NCBI RefSeq assembly: GCF_024362695.1
Contig: NC_065404.1
Coordinates: forward strand, 6,736,604 to 6,800,603
Length of the DNA stretch: 64,000 bases
Source of the DNA: Pectinophora gossypiella
Lineage: Eukaryota > Arthropoda > Insecta > Lepidoptera > Gelechiidae
Direction of reading: 5' to 3'
Below are positions 23,801 to 34,454 of the stretch, piece by piece; the first letter of the stretch is position 1, and each line of letters begins with the position of its first letter. The notes below the pieces were generated by a model that was not told where the DNA came from, made no database searches, and saw nothing but the letters and a program-made list of their open reading frames with translations. The translations under genes and the position numbers were made by a program.

Positions 23801-26800
23801 CAAGAGGGAAACCACTGCCCTATTGTTCCCTAAAAGTAGCATGGAGAATGCTACACCAACAAGAGCGTGGCTCTTAAATTTGTGATGTGGTGATGTGTAC
23901 TAAAACGAATACAATAAGTAACATAAGTATTTTATATACGTCCCACTGCTGAGCACAGGCGTCCCCTAAATTAACCGAGGGTGTATGGATCATACTCCAT
24001 CACGATGCTCCGGAGCGGGTTGGTTCAGGATGTTTGGGTTTGTATCCTGGACCAACAGCCTAACGTGCTTTCCGAAGTACGAAGTCATCGTTTCGCCTTA
24101 GTGGTTTAGTAGAATAACAGATTGCTAAATTGCACTATTTAGCAGATAAATTAATTTGTATTCTTTAATGATGTGATTTATGATAACTTTTATAAAATTA
24201 CACATAATGCACACCATACAATATACCAAGGTAAGTTACCTTGAATGTTAATGACTTCATTCATTGGTAGTTTTAAAACGCTTTGTATTTGCACCTAAAC
24301 AAAAGTAAGTATGTTTTACTATCAATGTATGTATGGTTCGTTATGTACGGATAGCCTTATATGTACAGTATCGTAGACAGATGAAACATAGTTGTCTCCC
24401 ACACATAACCGTTTGTGAAGTGTGTGGGAAACACTCTTAAATGCTTCGTTTATTTCAAGGCGAAGATACATCCAGGTATAGTGTGGCTGGTCACCCACAC
24501 CAGTAATTAAGTCCAAATAAGTTATTTCTAGAAAGAATATTTCTTTATGGAGAATCATGTTTTATAAAACTTTAAATCTTAAACTTAAAAGTAACATAAT
24601 ACTGTGTTATTTTATTATTATTTTTTGTAGAATCTCGGACTCTGTATGGTAGAGTTTAAGTTTAAAATCTTACCAATATCTATCTACGTTTTAAAGTGTA
24701 GATCAAATATAAGTAGGTAATTATTTGCATTTTATCTTATTTTACGTTTGTGGAGAAGAATTTTTGGAACGATATCATGCCATACTTATCATATTGTGTA
24801 ACGTTCTTGAGATATTAGGAACAAGTGGTTTAATTGACCCTAGGGCAAACTTATAAAGGTCGAGACAAGAACCGCTATAATTGAAATGTGTTTAATGATT
24901 TTATATCGCATAGTTCTGTTTTTCCACTATGTACACATTTTTTTTATTTTAGTTACATTCGTCATTCATTCATCTCTCTCATTTATATCTCGTTCATTTC
25001 GTCCAATTTAGTTATTCTTAGAAGTAGAACATGGCGGGAAAGTGAAAGTAGTCATGTTGATTTTCATTGCTTAGTACACTAGTGTACTTACATTTAATCC
25101 ATAAGACTTTTTTTATTTTAAATCTCTACTAAAGTGCAGTATTTCGTTTTTGAGTAGGAGCTTGAAGTAGACAAGAGATTGGAAGTTATTTATACTGACA
25201 AACTCTATCAACAATTATTGTTTACAACTATTGCCCATAAATGCAATTTTATGTACGTAGGTAATTAAATGAGTAACGCAGATAATTGACAACGTGATAT
25301 ATTATGTAATATTGCTCTCGAAGATAGCTTATTAGATAGCTAGCTTAATTGGCTTGTTGTTTTATACTTCTCAATAATTTATGAATACAGGGCCTTTGCG
25401 GCTACAAATACGGTGACAAATCACACAAGATATGTCCAATGAATTAGAGGTGTGATGTCACCATTACAATCCTGACGTGAGTAATACAGTTCACATAGAT
25501 TCGTCAATGAATATACTGTTTTCTAGGTATCGAGATGAAGCTTTTGGTACTTTGTTGACTCTATGACATCATCGTGTTGGCGGAGTTATAGGCCTGGGCT
25601 CCTTCGCTAGAACCCACAGTTGGAGTCAGGAAGCTAATACGTTTGCACGTTTGTCGATATTATTAGCAAGTTACAAAGTCACGTCGATATACCAAATACT
25701 TGATACTCTAACACAGTTTAACCTCGCTAAGCGGAAGTATGTCGGTGCTATGATGAACTAGTGATCTATCGAAATTTAAATATAGTGACAATGGAATATT
25801 TCAAGGACTTATGGAGGTATTATTTTGGAAAGCGCAGGAAATTCGTCATAGTGCCTTTTCAGCCAGGTATTTGTGTTTTAAAATACAAATTACTTTTTAT
25901 TACTTACGTGAATAATTCTCGTGCCACTGATGTGAGTGTAGGGGCTAATAATTCTTTAAATAATTCAAAAGCTACAAGCTAATGTCAAGTTTACTTTAAG
26001 ATTTGTTAACATGACTAGAAACAACAAAGTTGAATGTGTATGCTCGTTTATTTTCGTGACCAAAGTCGTGTAAACATCTTGTAAACGGGTCATGATTACA
26101 AATAGAAGAATCCATGAGGATTTGAAAGCCTGTTGCTATAAGCAATTAATAATCGTTTAGGACACTAAGTAGTTTTACTAGAATAAAAGAGAATAGATTT
26201 GTAAATCATAATGATTGACGTATTGGCCGGCTTCCAAACAGAAGCGCGCGCGCAATTTTAGCTGATGACGAATATTATCAAACTTTTATGAATGAATGTT
26301 AACCACTTACCGGTTTATCTCGCATGATATCATATCCACTGGTTGTAATATTAATCTGCATTAATACTTGTGACAGTTACGTGTGCGATATAATTAGATC
26401 GTATCAACAGACGCATTATTTTCTTGATCATAGCTTGTAATAAAAGCAAATTGTCCTTCCACTTCAATTTGATTGACCTTTACAAGTTGAATAATCACCT
26501 GTGTTTGAATGCAACTGAAATTGCTGTAATTAATCATTGTTTTGCTGCAGACGTCATCGATGGAACGAGACAGGGTGTACTGGCGGTACAAGGAATCGAC
26601 TTCTGCAATGACACGAATGGAGAAAGTCATTATACGAGTAAATTCAATCTCATGACAAGAAGTGTCGACAAGTGTTTGGTGGTGAGAAGAGGGCAGCCGT
26701 TTAAACTCGACCTGCTTCTCAATAGACCGTACGATGCCACTAGAGACGCCGTCTCCTTTATATTCTACGTCGCAGGTATGAAGGTCGTTTTGCCGTCCGC

Positions 26801-29800
26801 CGTGCATATTTTAAGAACTGTGGGAATAATATAATGCATTATATCGAACAGATGTGGAAAAGCGTGGGCCGTCCGACGACGCGTCAGCAGCCGTGCCGCT
26901 ATTAGAAAAGGGATCGGAATCGCCTCGAGGATGGAATGCTGTGTACGAGGGTCAGATGGACTCCCACCTGATGGTGGCGGTCACGCCCGCCTCCAACTGC
27001 ATCGTGGGCACCTGGCGCCTCGACATAGACACAAAGTTGAAGTCCAGTTCGAGCTCTCTAAGCTACACACATCCGCAACAAATATACATTTTATTCAATC
27101 CCTGGTGTCCGAACGACAGTGTTTATTTGCGAGGTGATTTATTGCTTATTGTTTTATGGTCTAGCGCAATTAGCTGGTGCGTTATTATGTTAACAACTGT
27201 CGTAAATCTTTTTGGATTTAAATGAGTTTCATTTGCAGACCAAAGAGAACGCGAGGAATATGTGTTAGAAGATGGAGGTTTGATGTTCAGAGGAGTCTAC
27301 AACCGAATCAAGCCGATGGCTTGGAATTACGCACAGTACGAGAAAGATATTCTTGAATGTGCGCTTTATCTAGTCAGAGACGTTGGGAAGGTGAGAATTG
27401 TACCTTATCTTCTGACCTTTGCATTCGAGGTTGGTCATCGTATACACGTTTGTTTAAAAGCCAAATGTCAAAGTTTAGCAAAAATAATAGATCTGTTATA
27501 CTGTGGAAACTGTGTACCTACTGTGGAAGGCTGGGGTTATAATCTCAACCGACAATGGGTTCGATTCCCGGTAGAGTCAACTAACTTTTGATCGGAGTAT
27601 GTCTTCACCGTAACACAGAAGGGGTAAGAGGTAGACTCCAATGGCTTATGGCTCATGCTTACATTTGTAACTTTTCCAGGCGAAAATTCGCTCAAGGTCT
27701 AACCCGATCGAGACAGCGCGAATTCTGTCTGCGGTATGTAATGCTCAGGATGACTATGGAGTTTTATTGGGTAACTGGGCCAAAGACTTGAGCGACTATA
27801 GCGGAGGTACCCACCCACTGAAATGGGTTGGTTCTTTGGCGATACTGCAGAAGTATTACGAGAAGAAGAAGCCTGTTAAATATGCCCAATGTTGGGTTTA
27901 CGCCGGTGTTCTTACTACAGGTATTTTGTTCATTTATGTATGTAACTACTCTGAACCGGCGTATGTGAATGATGCGATTGATGAATGTGGAGGAAGCAAG
28001 AGAAGTGTGTCAAGATCGAAGCAAATGGAATTCTATAGTCTCTGCTTACCCCGGTGGGAAATAGGCGTGATTTTATGTATGTATGTATTGACGAGACAAT
28101 TTAAATTCACGATTTTGTCACGGTCATTTTGTCGCTTCTGACGATATATTTATGTCGTTTTGTCGAGTGGTGCTAATATGTGAACCCAAATAAGCCACGT
28201 TGTTCTATCAAAATACGAACAAAATCACGTGACACGCATGTTAGGGAAAAAAACTTATTGATTTCGATAAAAAATATTGAATCGATCGATAATTTTATCA
28301 CGCTGCGCATGTTAGACCTGTTTGGCAGGTTAATTTAGGGAACAAATTTTAGAAACTGTAAGATATTTTGGAACCTAAGTCACCTTCAAGCAATTTGTGG
28401 CACTTTTCTTCTAAATCAAAATTTGATGAGTGCAGTTTAAAATCGATAGGCTTTGACAACTGACGAAATCAACTTAGGTAATGAGGTTGATGATCGACCT
28501 CATCAACCCCAAGGTTCATAAATCTGACACCAGTTCATCCAGTGATCTTCAACCTGATACCAGTGTCAGTGTTATTATTAAGCCGTCGAATCCCTTGATA
28601 TTTTTAACGGCCTTCGTGGTTCAGTGGTAGAGCGTTGGGCTCACGATCCGGAGGCCCCGGGTTTGAATCCCGGTGGGGACATATCACAAAAATCACTTTG
28701 TGTTTGGTTAGGACGTTACAGGCAGATAGATCACCTGATTGTCCGAAAGTAAGATGATCCGTGCTTAGGAAGGCACGTTAAGCTGTTGGTCCCGGTTACT
28801 ACTTATTGAAGTGGGTATGTAGTCGTTACATGAGCCATGTCAGGGGCCTTTGGCGGCTCAGTAATAACCCTGACACCAGGGTTGATGAGGTTGGTATTCC
28901 ACCTCACAACCCACACGATAAGAAGATGATATTTTTGGACTACCTTCCTTCAGTAAGCATTTGCTTATGAATGTATATGTTATATTCCAGTTTGCAGAGC
29001 ACTGGGCATTCCCTGCAGGCCAGTGACAGGGTATGACGCAGCTCACGACAGTCAGGGCAGCCTGACTATCGACGTCATCATGAACGATGACGGGACTATC
29101 GACGAAGACTACACTCGGGACTCTGTATGGAATTACCATGTTTGGAACGAGGTAAGCACGAGCTTTTTGTATGGAAATAATCATTTATACATGAGTAAAA
29201 GTATGGTATTTCGAGGTACGACAAGCTGCAAAAGTCTAATCAGTATCTTGTAAAGTAATAAATTAACTGGTTGCACTTAAGACCTCCTGGTTACATGTCG
29301 TTTCTGTAATAGACCAAAAACACCTACACAAACATAATTTCACTACTGTTTACAAATAATTCGCTGGGCTTAGTGACTGAACTTTTGCTCTTTGATTATA
29401 CATCCATCGCAAGATGAATTTATGTACCTATTGCTCACCGAGCTATCTGTAAGACCAGCGTGATAGGTGGTGAGCCGTATCGCAGTCTACGAGTATAATG
29501 GTCAAGCACACTGTGTGTGTGTGTCTCTCTGACTACCCCATCAGATTGAGATGTAGTCGTGAGTTTATGTTGTGTGTTACGTTAAAAGTGTGGTCCGGTT
29601 TATAGGTATAAATACACAAATTTATTTATTAATTGTTCAGGTAATCAACAGCTTATGCATAGTAGTGATATTATAATATTTTAAGTAAAAAGAAAGTAAA
29701 TTATAGATTACATATGTCTACGGGTTACATACGGAACGAGTAGGTATCACTTAGTTTACAATTATACATAGAAAACCTTCGATATATGTATATTAAATTG

Positions 29801-32800
29801 TATAAAATAACGGAGTATGAAGTGACGACTGATGCTATGCAAAAGTTGCATAAGTTTAAGTGTATCCGTTTACGACTTTATGTTCGTCGTTGTCGATAGG
29901 TACTTAGTAATAGTTACGTACTTACTTACCTACTGTTCGTCAGAACGGTGGCAACTTCTCATTTATATTGACATTTAGGATGATTTCACCTTGCATAAAG
30001 ACAGTAACGACAACGTTATAAGTAACATTTCGATAGTGAAAATCTGTCTTAAATAAAAATAAATATTTCCCTTTCTCGTTCCGTTTCCCCGAACCTGTAT
30101 TTATTCTTTATGGTCAGGCTTTATGGTCAGTCGTGTGTAATAAACTGTTTTTTCGGATTTTTTGTTTTTATAGCACTCATCACTAGGGAAACTCATAAAG
30201 AGAAAATTAAATCGAAATAATGTCTCGGACGGGACTTGAACCCGCAGCTTATAACAATATTTACAATCATTAACACATGAAATTGTACTGTTTTCATGTG
30301 TTATGTCTGATTGTTGAAATTTTAGTTCTGTGCAATAAAGTATATTTGATTTTGATTTGATTTGATGAATGATACATTTTTCACCAGGTATGGATGGAGC
30401 GTCCAGACATTGGGCCGGAGTATGACGGGTGGCAGGCCATAGACTCGACTCCTCAGGAGACGTCAGACAATATCTACCGCTGCGGCCCAGCCTCCCTGAG
30501 GGCGGTGCGGGAAGGTGAACTGCAGCGGCCATACGACGCCGGTTATGTCTACGCTCAGGTCAACGCTGATAAGGTGAGATTTAAGTCCTTTTTTGACGTG
30601 AATTATTGTAGATTGCCGCATATGGCATTAAGTACTCGCCCGGATAAATGGCGCTCTTGGCTCTAACTTGCTTCAAAATTAGAGACAGCAACTGGCTTGA
30701 GGGTGCCCAGTTGGGCGCGAAGAGATTTAGGTACAAAACAAAATAGGTAGACTATCAGACACAAGGTCATAGTGTACAGGTTATACATGATTTATAACGG
30801 TATGCCAGTTTTACCCTTTTCATTTCGAATTCATACTTAACGTAATGAAATTATACCTAAGCAAATAGAAATAAAATATGTATTACTTTTAATTTTTTTC
30901 AGGTCCTATGGAAGTTCACTGGAGTAATTCAACCACTAAAACTGTTAGGACGTGATACCACTTCAATTGGAAGAATGATTTCTACAAAAACTATCGGGAG
31001 AATGGAACGAGAGGTAAGAAAACGCCTGCAAGAACATAAAAGCAAAGTAACAACTTGGTTGGATTGCTATAACATTATTTGTAGGCGTTTGGTGTTGCTA
31101 TACGTAGTGTACTGAGTGTACTTACTTGATTTTAATGTTAATTTCTTTATTATTTTAGGATATTACAGACTTATATAAATATCCAGAAAGTACGAAGGAA
31201 GAACGCATGACGATGGAAAAAGCTTTGCATAGATCGGAGCACATATTTGCGCGGTACTATCTAAATGAAGTATTCAATGATGTCGTGTTTGACTTCGAAC
31301 TGAAGGATAATATCAAGATTGGACAAGATTTCAATGTTGTGAGTATTGTGAATTATAAGCATAAGCTTCCCGTAGATACATGGATAAGCTATAAATATCG
31401 TATGCGGCGATTTCCGAAATTATCTAATAGTCTAAAAATGAACAAAATAAATCGGGATACCGGGTGAGAGCCTTCAGCGCTCCCCATTTATCCGGCCAAG
31501 TAGTTAATGCCAGTAGATTTTCCGTAATCTACAATAAGTCACGTTAAAAAAAACCGTACCTTTGATGTAATAAGCCTCATGGTCTGAAACTCATGTAAAT
31601 CTTATTATTTAAAAAAAATGTCCTTGTAAGAGTATGAAACCCCGACCCTTTCGATCTCGGAAAAACCTATTAATGACCCACTGTAATTAAATATCTTTAA
31701 TACATTATGTACCCATCGTCTTCCAGATTCTCCACGTAAAGAACAGATCTCCAATGTCCCCCCACAAGGTCCGGGGAGTCCTCCGAGTAGACACTGTCAC
31801 GTACACCGGAAAGACAGGGGACAGCGTCAAGAGAGAGGAGTTTGAGCTGGACATGGGACCTGAGTTGAAGGAGACAGTGGTCATGCCTGTCACCTTTGAT
31901 GAGTACTACAAGAGACTTGTCGATCAGGTAAGCTTGAAGTTCAATCCAGTACATGCACTTACACCACTAGATAATCTCTATCAAAGTAGGCATTCTCTCA
32001 TACCATTTTGTAAGTAAGTACTTACAATAGGCTTTTAACGAAACTTCAAAAAGATACATTTTATTTAAATAGAATTTTCACATTTGTGCAAAACACACAT
32101 ATGACGTCATAATTGAAACGTAGTCCAACGTGGTCCACTATGTTATATAATTCTTAACACTTTCACGGACAGAAATCATGGGTCACTGAAGGTTCATAAT
32201 ATCACCTTGGAATGATCATAATGACACCTTGGAATCGGAACGTCGTTAGACGTTCTGTCCTTAAAAGTGTTAATAAATTCGTAAATAAGTTAAAATAAAA
32301 ATGAGATTAGATTTTTAATCTTACACTGTCGTCTATTTCTAGATTAGTCTTTTTATAGTATATGTCTTTTTTTTAGTTTTAAAGTGGAACGTAGGGCTTG
32401 CGTAGAAAAATAACCAGTTTTCCGCGAAAATACATAATATGATAATACATACGTAAACCCCGTAATTCCTAATGGGGTGAGCAAAGACACAAGTATTCAA
32501 AGATAACTTACAGCCACTGTTGATAGGATGGCCGTTAGGTAATATTAGAGGGAAATAATTTCATATTTCATATTCAAGTTAAAGTAACGAATAAAATATT
32601 TCACTATAAGTAGTTAAATACTTTATTAAGTTCGAATAGTATATGTTAAGTATAGGATAACGTAGAACTAAGGTAAGATAATATTTTTTTAGGGCGTCAA
32701 TACCAAGAGATCGGTTGTGCGTGATCGGTTGTGAGTATATAAATGACATAATTAACCAATATTTTTTCATCAGGCATCCTTCAACATAGCTTGTCTGGCC

Positions 32801-34421
32801 ACAGTGGTGGACACGAAGTTCGACTACTTCGCCCAAGACGACTTCCGAGTGAGGAACCCTGACATCAAGATTACTATCGACGGGACCCCACGATCTCGTG
32901 AGGAATGCAATGTCACTGTAAAGGTGGAGAATCCTCTGCCAATACCACTGAAGAACGGCAAGTTCTACATCCAGGGGGCTGGACTCGAGAAACAGTTGAA
33001 GATCGAGTTGAGTGAGGTGAGCAGTAGACCAATAGTAACACCATTTAGGTAATGGCCTCGATTCCTGCCTACTAGGAGGTGTCTGCCTCCTAATTTTACT
33101 TTAAGTTATAAGTACTTGTCATTTTCTTATCCGCCGAAAAGGAAAGGGACAGATGATTGACAGCTCTCAATTTTAGGAAGAATGAGTAAATTAATGAATA
33201 ACCCGGGCGAATCAAAAAGATATCTTGCTGGTCTGCAAACCGTTTGACGTGTGCTGCCAACTTAATTCTGTCGGGTTATTAGCCAATGCAAAATTTTATA
33301 GGGTTATTTTAGATTTGTCCTTAAAATTGACATGTGTTCCATAAATTTTATGCTTGTCGATTACCCGTCCCTTTCATTTTCGGCGGATAAGAAAATGACA
33401 AGTATAACTTAAAATAAAATTAGATTGTGTTTACAGGAATTAGCACCAATAGGTAGCCAAATTTATCGAGATTATTTGTTCTAACAACCTACCCTTCTTC
33501 CCACTATTTTGATTACTGCAGTTAATACATTATCCCGCTATATGTCGTTAGATGTTTAGAACACAGATGATTATCACGTGTTCAGCGGTGAAGAAAAACA
33601 TTGTGAGGAAACCCACATTCCCGAGAAATACGTTTCGGAGGTATGTGACCTAGCCTGTTTTGGGCTGGTTTTTCCTTTGACGGGTTGGAAGGTCAGACAG
33701 GTAGTCGCTTTTGTAAAAAACCGGGCCGGGCTCTGAAAACGGGATAACGATATGGAGATGATAATTAAGTACATTAGCTTGAATAAATCTGATCTTCTTC
33801 TTCTATCGTATAGGTTGTGAGATGGATTACCAACCTCATCAACCCTGGTGTCAGGGTTATTATTGAGCCACCAAAGGCCCCTGACATTGCTCATGTAACG
33901 ATTACTCACTTACATCAGTAAGTAGGAACCGGGACCAACGACTTAACGTGCTTTCCGAAGCACAGATCATCTTACTTTTTGGACAATCAGGTGATCAGTC
34001 TGTAATGTTCTAAACAAACTAGGGATCATAAAGTGATTTTTGTGATATTTCGAACCCGGGACCTCCGGATCGTGAGCGCAACTCTCAACCACTGGACCAC
34101 GGAGGTCGTCGTGGGTTTATGTTATACGGGTTTACGGGTTTATGTTATACGCTTCTGCCTACCTCTTCGGGGATGGCGTGATGCTGTATTATTGTAGTTT
34201 ACTTAAAACACGTACTTACCTTCCAGAACGTGCCTCCAGGCGAGCTAGCGACAGCTTCATTCAAGCTAACACCCCCGTGGGCTGGTCGTCACCAGATCAC
34301 CGCCAAGTTCTCGTCCAAAGAGCTGCGTGACGTCGACGGCTTCCTCTCCTTCATGGTCGCTACCCCACCAGACTTCAACGGGATCCCACCCATAGATTCC
34401 AATGAGAGTTATCAGATCTAA
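11791..34421 (+). CDS. Tg: Transglutaminase B (annulin / Tg), 12 coding exons per isoform plus an alternative first exon, 761 or 750 aa
   Basis: Common exons: 26551-26775, 26852-27133, 27239-27390, 27680-27920, 28991-29151, 30388-30573, 30903-31013, 31159-31338, 31727-31927, 32774-33016, 34227-34421. These join to first exon 11791-11899 (isoform A, 761 aa) or 25791-25866 (isoform B, 750 aa); both end in phase 1. All junctions are GT-AG. The protein is a Ca2+-dependent protein crosslinking enzyme. The N-sandwich has VVRRGQPFKLDLLLNRPYD; the core has IYILFNPWCPNDSVYL, Cys327 in YAQCWVYAG, His386 in NYHVWNE and Asp409 in WQAIDSTPQE (isoform A numbering; spacing 59 and 23); then two C-terminal barrels ending SNESYQI. 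Length matches annulin. Its closest relative here is transglutaminase A, but most intron positions differ, so the duplication is old. Introns carry SINEs, LINE tails and a MITE. Confidence 0.94.
12885..13125 (+). mobile_element. RTE-like LINE 3' end with RT C-terminal remnant
   Basis: One frame reads RGRPRRTYIDQIGD, and after a break MNVEEAREVCQDRSKW then SAYPGGK stop; this is the usual end of an endonuclease-reverse transcriptase polyprotein. It finishes in GTGAGTTTATGTATGTGTAT, an ATGT microsatellite tail. Frameshifts and stops make it dead. Shorter relatives: 15345-15455, 15570-15715 (minus), 27955-28088, 57282-57355 (minus). Confidence 0.78.
15345..15455 (+). mobile_element. RTE-like LINE 3' end
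   Basis: GAATGTGGAGGAAGCAAGAG through TACCCCGGTGGGAAATAGGC and the ATGTATG tail. It is about 115 nt from an inverted relative at 15570-15715. Confidence 0.8.
15570..15715 (-). mobile_element. RTE-like LINE 3' end, inverted relative to the copy at 15345
   Basis: The minus strand repeats the same 3' module, ending in the ATGT-type tail (CATACATACATAAACTCAC on plus). With the upstream copy it forms a long potential hairpin. Confidence 0.8.
15866..15922 (+). mobile_element. Jockey-like LINE terminal fragment
   Basis: Only the last about 55 nt remain: GGCCAAGTAATTAATGCCAT to TAAGTCACGTC followed by a short A-run. A second scrap with CAGCGCTCCCCATTTGTCCG lies at 16233-16275. Confidence 0.72.
16533..16832. 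mobile_element. MITE family B
   Basis: Inverted arms of about 90 nt contain TCTTATCCGCCGAAAAGGAA on the left and its complement TTCCTTTTCGGCGGATAAGA on the right. The outer ends are GATTCCTG and CAGGAATTAGCACC. A second copy is at 33053-33448. Confidence 0.82.
16954..17549 (+). repeat. Exact 298-bp tandem duplication
   Basis: The unit starts CCTACGTGTAAATAACGTTT at 16954 and again at 17252; I see no difference between the two copies. A trace CCTAC begins a third unit at 17550. The unit ends in TTGTTTTACCGTTGCAG. It has no coding potential. Confidence 0.88.
17775..17840 (-). mobile_element. Jockey-like LINE terminal fragment
   Basis: A T-run, then TATTGTAGATTTGCCGCAGA and TACTTGGCCGGACAAA: antisense of the Jockey-like tail, cut after about 55 nt. 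Confidence 0.72.
18105..18308. mobile_element. Lepidopteran dispersed repeat with a CCCGCCCCGGCTTCGCTCGG motif
   Basis: The motif at the left end, and CGCATCAAAATCCGTTGCGT at the right, resemble a repeat very common in lepidopteran genomes. I do not assign it to a class. A family C MITE follows directly at 18309. Confidence 0.5.
18309..18456. mobile_element. MITE family C, second copy
   Basis: It matches the element at 9749-9896, from CAGTCATGAGCAATATAATG to ATTAATGCTCGTGAACGTAC, with inverted ends. Confidence 0.6.
18590..18860. repeat. Dispersed repeat family F
   Basis: It shares TTTTTATTACACCCAGG, TTCCACCCATTATTATTCTG, TGCTTCTGCCATTACATT and the ending GGAACGTAG with a copy at 52848-53290. 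The class is unknown. Confidence 0.6.
18895..19335 (-). mobile_element. Jockey-like LINE 3' UTR copy
   Basis: About 440 nt. Its 3' end is at the T-run at 18892-18907 (poly-A on minus). It reaches further 5' than most copies, to ACCAGGGGATTTGGGTGGTG, the stretch next to the RT coding end at 21989-22225. Confidence 0.85.
19620..20106. mobile_element. Composite double MITE of family A
   Basis: Two family A hairpin elements (about 19620-19846 and 19880-20106) are joined by a 33-nt spacer containing CACAAGTACATACTGTACCC. The outer ends are CAGGGTG and CACCCT next to TA. The same 487-bp unit is present in reverse orientation at 22950-23436. Confidence 0.85.
20195..20338 (+). mobile_element. LINE 3' end with GAATTT tail
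   Basis: CTTCTTTTCCCCGGCTATAC to ATATTTTTGAATTTGAATTT. An inverted relative at 49698-49845 confirms the boundaries. The class is probably a CR1/L2-type or Jockey-superfamily LINE, inferred from the microsatellite-like tail only. Confidence 0.65.
20755..21145 (-). mobile_element. Jockey-like LINE 3' UTR copy
   Basis: Nearly identical to 18895-19335 through TTTCGGACGCCGATACTTTT, then the sequences part. The close match between the two copies suggests recent activity. Confidence 0.85.
21618..22240 (-). pseudogene. Jockey-like LINE with RT C-terminus, 5'-truncated
   Basis: The minus-strand frame 22225-21989 contains YRLQRIQNRFMRKVTGDPWF and LRDENLLIDLG, the C-terminal part of a Jockey-clade reverse transcriptase. 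Downstream on the minus strand comes the same 3' UTR as the many other copies, ending at the T-run near 21620. It shows that all those copies are tails of one LINE family. It is truncated at both coding ends and not functional. Confidence 0.85.
22950..23436. mobile_element. Composite double MITE of family A, inverted copy
   Basis: Same 487-nt length as 19620-20106. Its central spacer, with CTACCGTATGTACTTGTGCG, is the reverse complement of the first one with few changes. It is flanked by TA on both sides. Confidence 0.85.
23925..24105 (-). mobile_element. SINE type 2 fragment
   Basis: TATATACGTCCCACTGCTGAG then ATACTCCATCACGATGCTCC and AACGTGCTTTCCGAAGTACG: a diverged 3' half of the type 2 SINE. 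Confidence 0.72.
25791..25866 (+). CDS. Tg: Transglutaminase B alternative first exon B (non-myristoylated)
   Basis: The ATG at 25791 (context GACAATGG) opens MEYFKDLWRYYFGKRRKF and ends PFQP plus one base before GTATTT. The phase is 1, the same as first exon A, so it joins in frame to 26551. An in-frame stop lies upstream, so this is a true start. The N-terminus is basic and aromatic, lacks Gly2, and could confer a different location. Drosophila Tg also has two isoforms with different N-termini. Confidence 0.68.
25867..26550 (+). other. Intron between first exon B and common exons
   Basis: 684 nt, no repeat or exon recognised. A 136-codon open frame begins in this intron and runs through the true exon 26551-26775; its intronic part is chance. 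Confidence 0.6.
27955..28088 (+). mobile_element. RTE-like LINE 3' end in transglutaminase B
   Basis: TCTGAACCGGCGTATGTGAA to the ATGTATGTATG tail. It starts about 35 nt downstream of the donor of the active-site exon (27920). Confidence 0.8.
28607..28928 (+). mobile_element. tRNA-derived SINE type 1 in transglutaminase B
   Basis: Full-length copy: head GGTTCAGTGGTAGAGCG and GGGTTTGAATCCCGG, body, and tail CCACCTCACAACCCACACGA. It ends about 60 nt upstream of the exon at 28991. Confidence 0.87.
30310..30370 (+). mobile_element. LINE-type 3' tail just upstream of an exon
   Basis: GTGCAATAAAGTATATTTGA followed by repeated GATTT units, a microsatellite tail typical of LINE or SINE ends. It lies just before the acceptor at 30387. 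Confidence 0.5.
30590..30725 (-). mobile_element. Jockey-like LINE 3' fragment 17 nt from a splice donor
   Basis: TTTTTTGACGTGAATTATTG to GTGCCCAGTTGGGCGCGAAG, inserted just inside the intron after the exon ending at 30573. It is diverged, so the insertion has been tolerated for some time. Confidence 0.78.
31458..31552 (+). mobile_element. Jockey-like LINE 3' fragment
   Basis: ATACCGGGTGAGAGCCTTCA to ACAATAAGTCACG plus an A-run; about 95 nt, in transglutaminase B. Confidence 0.8.
33053..33448. mobile_element. MITE family B, longer copy, in transglutaminase B intron
   Basis: It has the same arms as 16533-16832 (TTATCCGCCGAAAAGGAAAG and complement) but keeps about 95 more nt in the centre (CTTGCTGGTCTGCAAACCG). 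The copy at 16533 is an internal deletion derivative of this longer form. Confidence 0.82.
33553..33775 (+). mobile_element. SINE type 3, 5'-truncated
   Basis: Starts within the body (ATGATTATCACGTGTTCAGC) and ends AAAACGGGATAACGATATGG. Confidence 0.8.
33797..34111 (-). mobile_element. tRNA-derived SINE type 1 in the last transglutaminase B intron
   Basis: On plus it starts CTATCGTATAGGTTGTGAG and ends with the complement of the head (CACTGGACCACGGAGG). It follows two other elements, so the last intron is mostly transposon. Confidence 0.85.
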
Positions 34422-34454
34422 AACTAAAATGTTGAAAAGACATAGGGTTGTACT

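Larger units (their letters stand above)
11900..25790 (+). other. Transglutaminase B isoform A first intron, repeat-rich
   Basis: No additional coding exon was recognised in these 13.9 kb. Contents include RTE-like LINE tails, a 298-bp exact tandem duplication, several Jockey-like tails, two inverted composite MITEs, MITE families B and C, and a Jockey-like RT fragment. The stretch 24120-25790 holds no repeat that I recognise; it may contain the isoform B promoter. Confidence 0.65.

Noticed and set aside
26394..26807. 137-codon minus-strand open frame
   Set aside because: Antisense to the true exon 26551-26775 of transglutaminase B; no similarity of its own.
28607..28690. tRNA-like sequences with A and B boxes (also 8094, 34811, 53310, 58110-58190, 61960-62035)
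   Set aside because: Each continues into a conserved SINE body, lacks a proper cloverleaf acceptor stem and recurs with the same flanks; they are SINE heads, not tRNA genes.
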